This document shows positions 8,439-16,417 of a stretch of 64,000 nt of DNA, piece by piece (within the stretch, counting starts at the first letter, position 1; each line of letters opens with the position of its first letter). The notes under the pieces were generated by a model that saw only the letters and a program-made list of their open reading frames with translations, had not been told where the DNA came from and did not search any database. This DNA comes from Methanoculleus chikugoensis (GTDB lineage: Archaea > Halobacteriota > Methanomicrobia > Methanomicrobiales > Methanoculleaceae): contig NZ_FMID01000038.1 in NCBI RefSeq assembly GCF_900095385.1, forward strand, positions 26,695 through 90,694, written 5' to 3'. The position numbers and the translations under genes were made by a program.

Positions 8439-8641
8439 CGTCGTGACGTTTGAGGGGCATGACCATATTCGTCGGGAGCGGATGCCCTGCGTCACACTAC
8501 GCTTGAGAAACGATTGCTATGCATCAGAGAGCCGGAACTCTGCCGATGCAGTTCCAGGGGGAGATAGAATGATCCGAACCCTGCGATATGAATTCCAGGA
8601 TAAATAAATAAGATTAAGTATGAGATCCATTAACAATTTTA

Positions 8642-8658
8642 ACACTTGAAAGAAGTGT
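8642..8658. promoter_or_regulatory. candidate operator upstream of the P1B ATPase
   Basis: A perfect dyad ACACTT-GAAAG-AAGTGT lies about 50 nt upstream of the ATPase start, just after an AT-rich promoter-like run (AATAAATAAATAAGATTAAG, about 8600-8620). Short dyads at this position often bind ArsR- or CopR-type metal regulators. The assignment rests on position and symmetry alone. Confidence 0.35.
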
Positions 8659-8663
8659 CACAG

Positions 8664-8690
8664 GCGGGCGCTTCTGTCCTTTCCGCCCGC
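8664..8690 (+). promoter_or_regulatory. GC-rich hairpin in the leader of the P1B ATPase gene
   Basis: GCGGGCG (8664-8670) and CGCCCGC (8684-8690) form a perfect 7-bp stem around a 13-nt pyrimidine-rich loop, followed by CTTCTTTCC and the ATG at 8707. It could be a terminator of upstream transcription or a leader element that limits translation of the pump. Confidence 0.4.
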
Positions 8691-8706
8691 TTCTTTCCAG
8701 TATCGT

Positions 8707-10650
8707 ATGTACGGTGATTCGAGAATGGATGTGACTCATGATTCTTCCGGACCATTGACTGCCGCCCCCTGGTCCCTTCTCCGAGACTATAGAGAATTCC
8801 TGCTCGCTCCGGGCACAATCTTCACGCTTGTCAGCGGCACCCTCCTGTTGATTGCTATTCTGTGCCAGTTTTCCGGCCTCTTTCCCGGTATGGCCCTGGA
8901 AATCTATGCGGATTGGATCTACCTTGCAGCCGCTCTGGTGGGATCTTCGTTCATCTGGTACAGCGCCGCCCAGGGGATCCGCGAACGCGATTTCACCGCA
9001 GATATCCCCGTTTCCCTTGCTACGGCCGCAGCCATCGCGATCGGGGAATATTCCGCTGCTGCCGTTGTCGCCGTGCTCCTCCTCTTCGGCGGGATGCTCG
9101 AAGAGCTCGTCGCCGCCCGCGCCGACCGGGCGCTTGACGCGCTTGCCCGGTTGCTACCTGACCGGGTGACCGTTCGGCGCAACGGCAGAGACCTTTCCCT
9201 TCCTCTCGAAGAACTGGTCGTCGGTGATCTTCTCATCGTGCATTCCGGGGAGCGGATCGCCGTCGACGGGGAGATCCAGTTCGGGACGGCTTCCGTCAAC
9301 CAGTCGGCGATCACCGGAGAAAGCGTGCCGGTGGAGAAGCAGAAAGGGGACACCGTCTTCGCCGGCACCCTCAACGAGATCGGGGCGATCGAGGTCCGTG
9401 CAACCCGGGTCGGGACCGAGACCACGCTCGGCCAGATCCGCAGGCTTGTTGCGGACGCCCAGGAAGAGAAAGCGCCTGTCGAGCGGGTGCTCGACCGCTA
9501 CGCAAAGTTGTATACGCCGGCCGCCATCATCCTGGGGCTGCTCCTCTGGTGGTGGACCGGGAACGTCCTGCAGGCGATCACCATGCTCATCGTCTTCTGC
9601 CCGTGCGTGATCGTCCTCGCGACACCGACGGCACTCGTCGCCTCAATAGGGAATGCCGCGCTCAGGGGCAGCCTCGTGAAGAAGGGAGCGGCTGTGGAGA
9701 CGCTGGCCCATGTTGATACCGTGATCTTCGACAAGACCGGGACGCTCACGCTCGGGGAGCTGCGGCTCGCCGCCGCGGTTCCTTTCGATGACGTCCTCGA
9801 AACCAGCCTGATAGGGTACGCCGCATCCGCCGAGAAGTTCAGCGAACACCCTGTAGGTAGGGCGATCGTGCAGGCTGCCATAGAGCGTGAGATCACAGTC
9901 CCGGACCCCGACTCCTGCGAGTTATTGACCGGGCTCGGCGTGAAGGCCGAAATAGGGGGGCGGATGGTCCTGCTCGGACGCCCGAAGCTCTTCGCCGGGA
10001 TGGGAATCACCCTTTCCGAGACCGTTCTCCGGGAGATCGATGCCAGAACCCACGAGGGAAAGAGTGTCATCGTCGTGATGATCGACGATATGGTCAGCGG
10101 TCTCCTGATCTTTGAGGACACGCTCCGGGAGCATGCACAGGAGACCGTTGCCGCCCTCAACACGGCAGGCATCAGGACGGTCATCGTAACGGGAGACAAC
10201 CGGGGGGCAGCCGCCAGGATCGCAGAAAAAACCGGGATATCTGAGACCCATGCCGAGATGATGCCGGAGGAGAAGGTCGGAGTCGTGAAGCGGTTTCAGG
10301 AAGCAGGGCACCGGGTGGCATTCGTTGGCGACGGGGTGAACGACGGCCCGGCACTCGCGACCGCCGACGTGGGTGTGGCGATGGGGAATGCCGGCACGGA
10401 CGTCGCCATCGAGACTGCAGATGTGGTGCTGTTATCGGACGAGCTCCTCAAACTCCCGCATCTCATCGGCACCTCGCAAAAAACTCTCCGGACCATCCGG
10501 CAGAACCTCATCTTTGCTGTGGGAGTTCTTCTCCTTGCCGTGTGCCTTACCGTCTTCAACATCCTCACGCCGGTGACCGGGGCGCTCCTGCACGAACTCT
10601 CCTCAATTCCGGTGATTGCCAACTCGGCACGGCTGATCGGGCTGAAGTGA
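8707..10650 (+). CDS. P1B-type heavy-metal-translocating ATPase
   Basis: The 647-residue P-type ATPase shows AITGES at residues 201-206 (actuator domain), CPC at 298-300 in the metal-passing helix, the phosphorylation motif DKTGTLT with Asp342, a SEHPVG motif (the P1B His-Pro signature) near 385 and VGDGVNDGPAL in the hinge. Pairs of hydrophobic helices lie near residues 36-60, 70-90 and 100-130, and the last pair is at the C-terminus (HELSSIPVIANSARL). There is no N-terminal HMA or Cys-rich metal-binding domain. CPC suits export of Cu, Ag, Zn or Cd; the last helix does not settle which. An alternative start is the ATG at 8725. An operator-like dyad and a hairpin lie upstream, and a hairpin terminator follows. 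Confidence 0.92.
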   Translation: MYGDSRMDVTHDSSGPLTAAPWSLLRDYREFLLAPGTIFTLVSGTLLLIAILCQFSGLFPGMALEIYADWIYLAAALVGSSFIWYSAAQGIRERDFTADIPVSLATAAAIAIGEYSAAAVVAVLLLFGGMLEELVAARADRALDALARLLPDRVTVRRNGRDLSLPLEELVVGDLLIVHSGERIAVDGEIQFGTASVNQSAITGESVPVEKQKGDTVFAGTLNEIGAIEVRATRVGTETTLGQIRRLVADAQEEKAPVERVLDRYAKLYTPAAIILGLLLWWWTGNVLQAITMLIVFCPCVIVLATPTALVASIGNAALRGSLVKKGAAVETLAHVDTVIFDKTGTLTLGELRLAAAVPFDDVLETSLIGYAASAEKFSEHPVGRAIVQAAIEREITVPDPDSCELLTGLGVKAEIGGRMVLLGRPKLFAGMGITLSETVLREIDARTHEGKSVIVVMIDDMVSGLLIFEDTLREHAQETVAALNTAGIRTVIVTGDNRGAAARIAEKTGISETHAEMMPEEKVGVVKRFQEAGHRVAFVGDGVNDGPALATADVGVAMGNAGTDVAIETADVVLLSDELLKLPHLIGTSQKTLRTIRQNLIFAVGVLLLAVCLTVFNILTPVTGALLHELSSIPVIANSARLIGLK

Positions 10651-10668
10651 AAACCGGTTCATTTTTTA

Positions 10669-10695
10669 GACCGCTCCCCGGGAACGGGAGGGGTC
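10669..10695 (+). terminator. hairpin after the P1B ATPase gene
   Basis: GACC-g-CTCCC and GGGAG-g-GGTC form an imperfect 9-bp stem around CGGGAAC, starting 19 nt after the stop codon and preceded by T6. It lies between convergent genes and may stop transcription from either side. Confidence 0.45.
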
Positions 10696-10748
10696 AACAA
10701 AAGTCGGGGGACTCCCCCGGCAAAAGTGCTGGAAGCAGCCCTATCCGA

Positions 10749-11189
10749 TCACTTCGGACAGTCGATCTCTTCCGAGTAGGGTTTGATGTCGAGAACCGGT
10801 GTCCCGTCGAGAGCTTCCAGCCCCCTGACCCGGATCGTCCCGCCCGTTATGTTGATGACATCGACGAGCGACAGGCTGATCGGATTCGGCCGGTTGGGGG
10901 AACGGGTTGCAAACACACCATGCTCCACCGGTTTGTGCGGGGGTGTCACACGGAGCACCGTCCGGTCGGACCGGTCAAACCAGCAGAGCACGAAGAGGTG
11001 TTTCTTCTCCTCAACCCTGAAAAGGCCGGGGAGGTATCGCTCGTCGATGACAATCTCCGCTTCGGTGTCGGTCAGCCTGCCCTGCCGTGGAGCATCCTCT
11101 TTCTTCTTATACGGCGAAGAAACGTACCCGATAGGGTTCAAGTCGACGTTCGTGATGCTCCCCTCCCGGTAATGGCGACGGCACTGCAA
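10749..11189 (-). CDS. trmO: tRNA (N6-threonylcarbamoyladenosine37-N6)-methyltransferase TrmO
   Basis: This 146-residue protein of the TsaA/TrmO (UPF0066) family has the opening PIGYVSSPYKKKEDAPRQG, the core LFVLCWFDRSDR, and the family signature ATRSPNRPNPISLSLV that binds SAM in the beta-barrel fold. It ends GTPVLDIKPYSEEID, also typical. TrmO methylates t6A37 in tRNAs that read ACN codons. The ORF's ATG at 11189 is used; a strong GGGAGGGG sits inside the first ten codons, so a later non-ATG start (TTG at about 11146) is possible. It lies downstream of the metal ABC operon on the same strand, 96 nt away. Confidence 0.88.
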   Translation of the reverse strand: MQCRRHYREGSITNVDLNPIGYVSSPYKKKEDAPRQGRLTDTEAEIVIDERYLPGLFRVEEKKHLFVLCWFDRSDRTVLRVTPPHKPVEHGVFATRSPNRPNPISLSLVDVINITGGTIRVRGLEALDGTPVLDIKPYSEEIDCPK

Positions 11190-11285
11190 CTCTCTTCACA
11201 GAACGGCGATACACCGATTTTCGTGATCCCAATCTGTAGTTCCATGGTTTTCTCCGTAATCAAAAGGTAGCGGTAAGAGGATCTC

Positions 11286-12287
11286 CTACCGCCTGCGGGT
11301 GAGCAGCAGGGAGCTGCCTCCAAGGATTGCCGCAACGGCCAGGATTCCGGGCAGCGGAGCAGCAGTCGCGGCCGGTGCAGCCGCTTCTCCCGACGCAGCC
11401 TGCACCGGTGTGACCAGACCCTTGTTGTAGCGGATGACGTCGGGGAGCGAGTCGACGCCCGGGAGCGACTTGGGGAAGTTGGTGAAGATGATCCGCTCTG
11501 CAGGCACCCCGTTGTCGTGAAGCGCCTCCTCGAGGCCCTTTGCCAACTCCCCCGACTGCATGTTCTCGATGACGTACTTCACGTTCCGATACTTTTCGGG
11601 ATGATTGCGGATATCGTCAACGACAACCCGCGGGGTGAATTTTCCACCCTGATAGAACTCCGGCGCATAGATGGACACCAGGTTCAGCCCGAGCCAGCCG
11701 ACCGCTGCGTCCTCCTGCCAGACCATCACCACGGCATCCTGACCGGGAATCGTCTCCTGCTCCTCAGAGGAGAGATCCGCAGCATCGATCTCCGCAAGGT
11801 AATCATCCAGCCGCGCTTCATAGTACGTCCGGTTTGCCGGATCCGCAGCAATCAGCCATCCCGCCACCTCGTGGGAGAGGTTTCTCGCCCCCGACGGGGT
11901 GTTCCAGATCATGGAGGGGTTCTCCAGGGTCACCCACTCCACCGTGCCGTAGTCGTTGGCAGTCATAAAATCGGCGACATACGGCATCACGTAGGACTGA
12001 TCGACCGATCCGTTGTGGGCAACGAAGAGGTCGGCATCGCGAATGAACTCCTTCTGCAACTGGATGCGGTTCGGGATGATGTCCGCCTGCATGTGGGGGC
12101 AGATGGTCGGATCGGCGATGTAGACGGCCTCGACCTTCTCCCCGCCGATGTATTGGATGGGATCCCAGAGAACGGTGGTCGTGGAGACCACCGTTATGGC
12201 GTTTACCCCGGGTGCTACGAAAAGTAAGGCAAGTAGGAAAGATAGGATACGAATTCTATTCATATTGAGAATAGTTGTGATTGACAT
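11286..12287 (-). CDS. metal ABC transporter substrate-binding protein (TroA/ZnuA type), C-terminally anchored
   Basis: The 333-residue secreted protein has a signal peptide (RILSFLLALLFVAPGVNA), then ITVVSTTTVLWDPIQYIGG and CPHMQADIIPN, which carry the first metal-binding His region of the cluster-A-1 (TroA) family. FVAHNGSVD supplies the second. The C-terminus is an Ala/Pro-rich linker followed by PLPGILAVAAILGGSSLLLTRRR-like residues: a PGx motif, a hydrophobic helix and an Arg cluster. This resembles the PGF-CTERM tail cut and anchored by archaeosortase. The start lies 1 nt beyond the permease stop; the ATG nine codons later (MNRIRIL) gives an equally good signal peptide. Zn, Mn, Ni or Co are possible substrates. 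Confidence 0.88.
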   Translation of the reverse strand: MSITTILNMNRIRILSFLLALLFVAPGVNAITVVSTTTVLWDPIQYIGGEKVEAVYIADPTICPHMQADIIPNRIQLQKEFIRDADLFVAHNGSVDQSYVMPYVADFMTANDYGTVEWVTLENPSMIWNTPSGARNLSHEVAGWLIAADPANRTYYEARLDDYLAEIDAADLSSEEQETIPGQDAVVMVWQEDAAVGWLGLNLVSIYAPEFYQGGKFTPRVVVDDIRNHPEKYRNVKYVIENMQSGELAKGLEEALHDNGVPAERIIFTNFPKSLPGVDSLPDVIRYNKGLVTPVQAASGEAAAPAATAAPLPGILAVAAILGGSSLLLTRRR

Positions 12288-12288
12288 A

Positions 12289-13119
12289 TTAAATCTTGCG
12301 AAAGGTAACCCGTCGCCTGGGTGAGAGGAGCACCGCGGCGATGAAGACGACGGAGAAGAGAACGGCGGTCAGGGGAGCGACGGGGAGGGAATATTCCAGG
12401 CCGACAAGGGCGCCGGATATACTGATCACGGCGGCTACAGTCGGGGCGACCACAAACATCGCGGCCAATCGGTTACAAAACTGGAGTGCGATTGCCGCCG
12501 GGGTGACCAGCCAGACGTAGAGCAGGAGGCCCCCGATGATGGGGAGGCAGAGGGCGACGGTGAGCGCAATGACGAAGAGCATCGCGTAGTAAACCGGTTT
12601 CACCCGAATCCCGACCGATTCCGCGATCCTCTTGTCGAAGATTATCGCGGTGATCTCCTTGTAGAGGACAACGATAAAGGCGATCGCAACGACGCAGATG
12701 ACCGCGAGGACGTATATCTCTTCGCGGTAGAGGGAGATGACGTCCCCGAAGAGGAGACCCATGGCGGAGAACCCCTGCCCAAGGGTCTGCATGTAGGCGA
12801 TGAAGAAGATGGCCACGGCCATGCAGATCCCGAACAGCAGCCCGAGCGACGTATCGGGAGAGAGCCGGGCCTTATCCGAGAGAGGGCCGATGAGGAAGGC
12901 GACGGCGACGCCGGCCACGATGGAGCAGACGGTTGGATTGAGGGAGAGGAACATTCCCACCGCCGCACCGGCAAAGGCGGCATGGGCCATGGTGAACCCG
13001 ATGGAGGAGATCTGCACCTGGGTGATGATCACGCTGAGGACGGCGCAGGCGACGGAGGCGAAGAGCATGGCCTCCACGGCATGGCAGACGATGTTGTTCT
13101 GGATGATGAACTCAAGCAT
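12289..13119 (-). CDS. metal ABC transporter permease (ZnuB/TroC type)
   Basis: About eight transmembrane segments are visible, among them AMLFASVACAVLSVIITQVQ, FLIGPLSDKARLSPDTSLGLLFGICMAVAIFF and PIIGGLLLYVWLVTPAAIALQ. The SSIGFTMAHAAFAGAAVGMFL and GGLLLYVWLVTPAA motifs are characteristic of the ABC-3 permease family (COG1108). I start at the ATG at 13119, because ATGCTTGA makes it overlap the ATPase stop by 8 nt; the ORF's first ATG at 13140 would overlap more. It sits in the middle of the FmdE-ATPase-permease-binding protein operon. Confidence 0.9.
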   Translation of the reverse strand: MLEFIIQNNIVCHAVEAMLFASVACAVLSVIITQVQISSIGFTMAHAAFAGAAVGMFLSLNPTVCSIVAGVAVAFLIGPLSDKARLSPDTSLGLLFGICMAVAIFFIAYMQTLGQGFSAMGLLFGDVISLYREEIYVLAVICVVAIAFIVVLYKEITAIIFDKRIAESVGIRVKPVYYAMLFVIALTVALCLPIIGGLLLYVWLVTPAAIALQFCNRLAAMFVVAPTVAAVISISGALVGLEYSLPVAPLTAVLFSVVFIAAVLLSPRRRVTFRKI

Positions 13120-13861
13120 GTAAAGCCCCTTTTCCGGCACTCCGGACGACCTGCTCCACCTCTTTTGGGGGGCACTCCCGGCTGACCACGATCTTCCCCT
13201 CCTGCATCACCACGACCCGCACCGGCCTGTCAGGCAGGTCGTCAAAGGCATGCGATACGATCAGCACCGTTATCCCGCTCCCGACCAGACGGGCGAGAAG
13301 GCGGTTGATCTCCTCCCGGGCAAACATATCCAGGTTGGAGAAAGGCTCGTCCAGAAGGAGGACCTCTGGATTGCGGGCCAGGTTCTGGGCCATGAGCACC
13401 TTCTGCTGCTGCCCGCCGGAGAGCTGCCCGATGGGGCGGGTGGCGAGATCCTCGATGCCGAGCAGATGCAGGGCTTTTTTCACCTCCACGTAATCCTCCG
13501 TCCGGGGCTTCCGGAAGAGACCGATCGTGCCGTAGCATCCCATCAAGACGACCTCCTCGACCGTGAACGGCGTGAGCGGATCAAAGGCAAAGTTCTGGAG
13601 GAGGTAGCCGACCCGGCACCGTACCTGCACCCCGTCTCCCCGCACGTCTTGCCCGCATACGATAGCCTTTCCGTGGGTGATGGCGAGCATCCCGTTGATG
13701 GTCTCGAGCAGCGTGGTCTTCCCGGCCCCGTTCGGACCACCTATCACCACGAACTCGCCCTTCCCTATCGAGAGGGAGATGTCCGTCAGGGTGGGGCGGT
13801 CTGCACCCTCGTAGGCGGTGTACACGTTTTCAAGCCTGATGACAGGGTCCGACGGAGTCAT
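13112..13861 (-). CDS. metal ABC transporter ATP-binding protein (ZnuC/TroB type)
   Basis: The 249-residue ABC ATPase has Walker A GGPNGAGKTT near residues 38-47, a Q-loop (VGYLLQNFAFD), the ABC signature LSGGQQQKVLMAQNL, Walker B EVLLLDEPFSNLD and the H-loop VSHAFDD. This order matches the metal-uptake group (COG1121). It lies 6 nt downstream of the FmdE-domain gene and overlaps the permease start by 8 nt, so the four genes are clearly one transcription unit. Confidence 0.93.
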   Translation of the reverse strand: MTPSDPVIRLENVYTAYEGADRPTLTDISLSIGKGEFVVIGGPNGAGKTTLLETINGMLAITHGKAIVCGQDVRGDGVQVRCRVGYLLQNFAFDPLTPFTVEEVVLMGCYGTIGLFRKPRTEDYVEVKKALHLLGIEDLATRPIGQLSGGQQQKVLMAQNLARNPEVLLLDEPFSNLDMFAREEINRLLARLVGSGITVLIVSHAFDDLPDRPVRVVVMQEGKIVVSRECPPKEVEQVVRSAGKGALHA

Positions 13862-13867
13862 GGCCCT

Positions 13868-14311
13868 TCAGGACGAGGAGAGGTCGAAGAGTTCATCGTC
13901 GCGCCTGTAGTACATCTCCTCGGCCACGGCTTCGATCGCGGCCTCGTAGTCCATATCCCGCCCGGGGAGGGGGAACGGGTGCGGAGTGACGGTGATCCGT
14001 CTCCCGTCGGCTTCAAAGGTGCAACTGACGGTCTCCGAGGGGATGATCTCGATGTTTCGCTTTCCAAGCGTACACCCGCTCCCGAGCTGGACCCCGTCTG
14101 CCAGGCAGGACTGCGGGGGCACCCCGGCACAGCGGATCTCGGCCTTCATCCGGAACGGGTCGTCGCAGAAGGTACCCCGTACATACTTTCCGATTCGGTA
14201 CCCAAGGACGATATAAGGCCCCAGGTGACCGTGGAACGCGGCAAGGTCGGCTACGGAGAAGTCATTTTTGATATTATAGTATTTGCAGTGGCGGTGGGTC
14301 TCTGCATCCAT
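13868..14311 (-). CDS. FmdE-domain protein (COG2191), first gene of a metal ABC operon
   Basis: The 147-residue protein carries the FmdE/FwdE core SVADLAAFHGHLGPYIVLGYRIGKYV, the usual G-H-x-G-P motif, followed by GVPPQSCLADGVQLGSGCTLGKRNI with two Cys that, with the His, likely bind a metal. The C-terminal zinc ribbon of full FwdE is absent, so it is a short FmdE-domain protein and not the formylmethanofuran dehydrogenase subunit. It leads the operon for metal uptake with a 6-nt gap to the ATPase gene, which suggests a metal-sensing, metal-delivery or redox role linked to that transporter. The promoter region is AT-rich (GATAATATTTAATAATTG at about 14331-14346). Confidence 0.8.
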   Translation of the reverse strand: MDAETHRHCKYYNIKNDFSVADLAAFHGHLGPYIVLGYRIGKYVRGTFCDDPFRMKAEIRCAGVPPQSCLADGVQLGSGCTLGKRNIEIIPSETVSCTFEADGRRITVTPHPFPLPGRDMDYEAAIEAVAEEMYYRRDDELFDLSSS

Positions 14312-14409
14312 GGAGTATCGTCTGTAGAGATAATATTTAATAATTGTTCATTCTGATTACGTATGAAAGAAACACAATTATTTCCCACCACATTCAGGAG
14401 GTTTTACCT

Positions 14410-14454
14410 ATGGATAACCTGGAACAAACATACAGGACGGCTGATGAAGCATGA
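14410..14454 (+). CDS. 14-codon upstream ORF with a perfect Shine-Dalgarno, coupled to the methyltransferase
   Basis: AGGAGGT at 14396-14402 is followed, 7 nt later, by ATG at 14410 and the peptide MDNLEQTYRTADEA, ending in TGA. That TGA overlaps the next gene's start as ATGA (14451-14454). The methyltransferase has no Shine-Dalgarno of its own close to its ATG, so its translation may depend on ribosomes finishing this peptide. The peptide is acidic and shows no runs of regulatory codons. It is too short to judge by conservation here. Confidence 0.45.
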   Translation: MDNLEQTYRTADEA

Positions 14455-15140
14455 CCGAAACGCACCAGGTCCACGGAGCCATGGATGCAGAGGATTACGA
14501 CCATCTCGTCAGGGCCATTGTTCCCGGCCAGCCTCTCCTCCTTGCCACCATCATCGATTACCTGCCTCCCCACCCACGGCGGATTCTTGAACTTGGCTGC
14601 GGGACCGGGATCCTCACCGCGATGGTTCGGGAGGAGTATCCCGACGCGGAGATAACCGGGATCGACCTCTCCCCGGAGATGCTGAAGACGGCAGCGGCAA
14701 AACCCGATCTTGCCGGGGTCGAGTTTCTTGCACAGGATCTGCGGGATGCGTGGCCGACCGATCGCTACGATGCGATCGTCACCTCCCTCTGCCTCCACCA
14801 CGTCTCAAAGGAGGACCGGGTTATGGTCGCCCGCCGGGCCTTGCAGGCGCTTTCGCCGGGAGGCCGGTTCATCTGCGGGGACATCTTCCGGGCCGGAGAC
14901 GACCGGGAGGAGCAGATGCAGAGGGAGATCTGGTGCCGGGGCATGGAACGGCAGGGAGTTCCCGGCGACGTCATCCGGGGAATGGTGGCACAGCGGGAGA
15001 AGCACATGTCTACGTTCACCACGGTATCAGAGTTCCGGGAGATGCTGGTGGAGTCGGGGTTCGGCAATGCGATTGTGCCGTTCACCTCAGGCTTCGTAGG
15101 CCTGGGGGTGGGGTTTGCAGGAGAACCTGAGGGGGTTTGA
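14451..15140 (+). CDS. class I SAM-dependent methyltransferase
   Basis: The 229-residue protein has the classic Rossmann SAM motifs: ILELGCGTGILTAMV (motif I, near residue 46), ITGIDLSPEML (motif II, acidic residue at the end of strand 2), VEFLAQDLRDAWP, YDAIVTSLCLHHVSKEDR (motif IV/post-IV) and LSPGGRFICGDIF. This is the general UbiE/COQ5-like small-molecule methyltransferase group; the substrate cannot be read from sequence. Its ATG is stop-start coupled to the short upstream ORF. It is divergent from the FmdE/metal ABC operon and shares its AT-rich intergenic region. Confidence 0.85.
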   Translation: MTETHQVHGAMDAEDYDHLVRAIVPGQPLLLATIIDYLPPHPRRILELGCGTGILTAMVREEYPDAEITGIDLSPEMLKTAAAKPDLAGVEFLAQDLRDAWPTDRYDAIVTSLCLHHVSKEDRVMVARRALQALSPGGRFICGDIFRAGDDREEQMQREIWCRGMERQGVPGDVIRGMVAQREKHMSTFTTVSEFREMLVESGFGNAIVPFTSGFVGLGVGFAGEPEGV

Positions 15141-15803
15141 TGGGAGATAACCTCCCATCCTTCTGCATTTCCCGCCCGTGCCCGCGGACACTTGCATGCC
15201 ACAGGCAGAGGCCGCCGTACAATCCCGGGCCTGACAGGTGCATGCCTCCTGCCGTGGCCCCGGATTTGTCCGTGATACAAGAAAGCGGGAAAGCACCGCT
15301 GTCCAATCATTCAACCGTCTGCCCGGATACGACTCCCATCTTTTCCGGCCGTGCAACCGGAAGCAGTCGTGCACTGGACCCCAGACAATAGGGTGCCGTC
15401 CCGTGACTGCCTCCGGGAAAGAAAAAGGAGATTTGGATTGGACGTGCAGTGGAACGCCGGGACGGACATGGGTTGAGGCGATAGATACATGCTGTACGAA
15501 ATATTCAGAGGGTGCATCGACCCTCTGAAATAAGTATTACTTTAATAAATAAAAATATTACTAATTGTGTATCAGTTGTGAAATAGTAATAATCGTGCAG
15601 GAATGGCTGCACTTCCCCTGACAACGCCCGGGGAGCGCGGTCGCATCGGGCTCTCTGCACCCCCTCGTGCGGGCCGGCCGCCGGAGCAGCCGCCGCAGTC
15701 GAAAACAATCAACGTTAATACTCCTCCGCACCATCGGATAGTTATATGAAGGATCCCCGGCACATCGCCGGTTTCCCTGTTCTCAAGGAGTTCAAGGCTG
15801 TCC
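15141..15803. other. 660-nt region with no convincing gene; one strong hairpin
   Basis: All frames give short, unlike-protein ORFs. The clear structural element is CAGAGGG (15506-15512) with CCCTCTG (15521-15527), a perfect 7-bp stem with an 8-nt loop, followed by an AT-rich stretch (to about 15595) that could be a promoter or a terminator tail. A short plus-strand frame at 15746-15826 (MKDPRHIAGFPVLKEF...) leads into the Fic remnant and may be part of the same decayed locus. Confidence 0.4.
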
Positions 15804-16144
15804 ATGAGGAGGAGGAAGCGGCATGACGGCTGCACCTATGTCCCGGAGCCGCTGCCCCCGGCCGGCATCGACTGGGAGACCCACATCCCCCGGATAGCGT
15901 CGGCGAACCGCGCTCTCGCCCGGTACTCGAAGCGAACCCGCGAGACGCGCTCTTCGCAACGCCGATCTTCATCCCATCCGAGTTTTACGAGCAGACAGGG
16001 ATGCCGAAGAAGACGGCAAACCGACTCCTCCAGCAACTCCGGGAACAGGAGATCATCACCGTCATCGCCGAGGGCGGGGGACGGCGTGCCACGACCTACG
16101 TTTTTTCGCGCCTGATCGCCGTCACCGAGGGAGACCGGCTGTAA
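15804..16144 (+). pseudogene. decayed Fic/DOC family protein (N- and C-terminal fragments in different frames)
   Basis: Frame 1 (from 15804) reads YVPEPLPPAGIDWETHIPR then IASANRALARY, the N-terminal signature of Fic proteins (P-x-x-LPP ... AN-x-AL-x-RY). After about 35 codons the frame changes. From about 15931 a different frame reads NPRDALFATPIFIP then SEFYEQTGMPKKTANRLLQQL and TVIAEGGGRRATTYVFSRLI, which is the C-terminal winged-helix segment of the same family, ending at TAA 16142-16144. The whole catalytic Fic core (HxFxxGNGR) is missing, so at least one deletion plus a frameshift has destroyed it. Active Fic enzymes AMPylate target proteins and often act as toxins. Confidence 0.75.
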
Positions 16145-16417
16145 GTATTCTGATACCTGCAAACCCGGTTGCGTATATGAAAACCCGATCAGATATACGC
16201 AAGCCATAGTTCCGGGAACGTTTGTGGGTCATCTACGATCCACAACATGGTTTGTGAGTCATGAAACGCAAAATATGACCCATAATTAGTGTTGTGGGAC
16301 ACCGGTGACGGACAACGGTCGGCCACCGGGGCCGTGACCTGCGGCGGTGGCGGCATGAAGGTGGGAACAGGACGGCCGAAAGCGAATCTTTTCGATCCCG
16401 GAAGATAGAGATCTACC

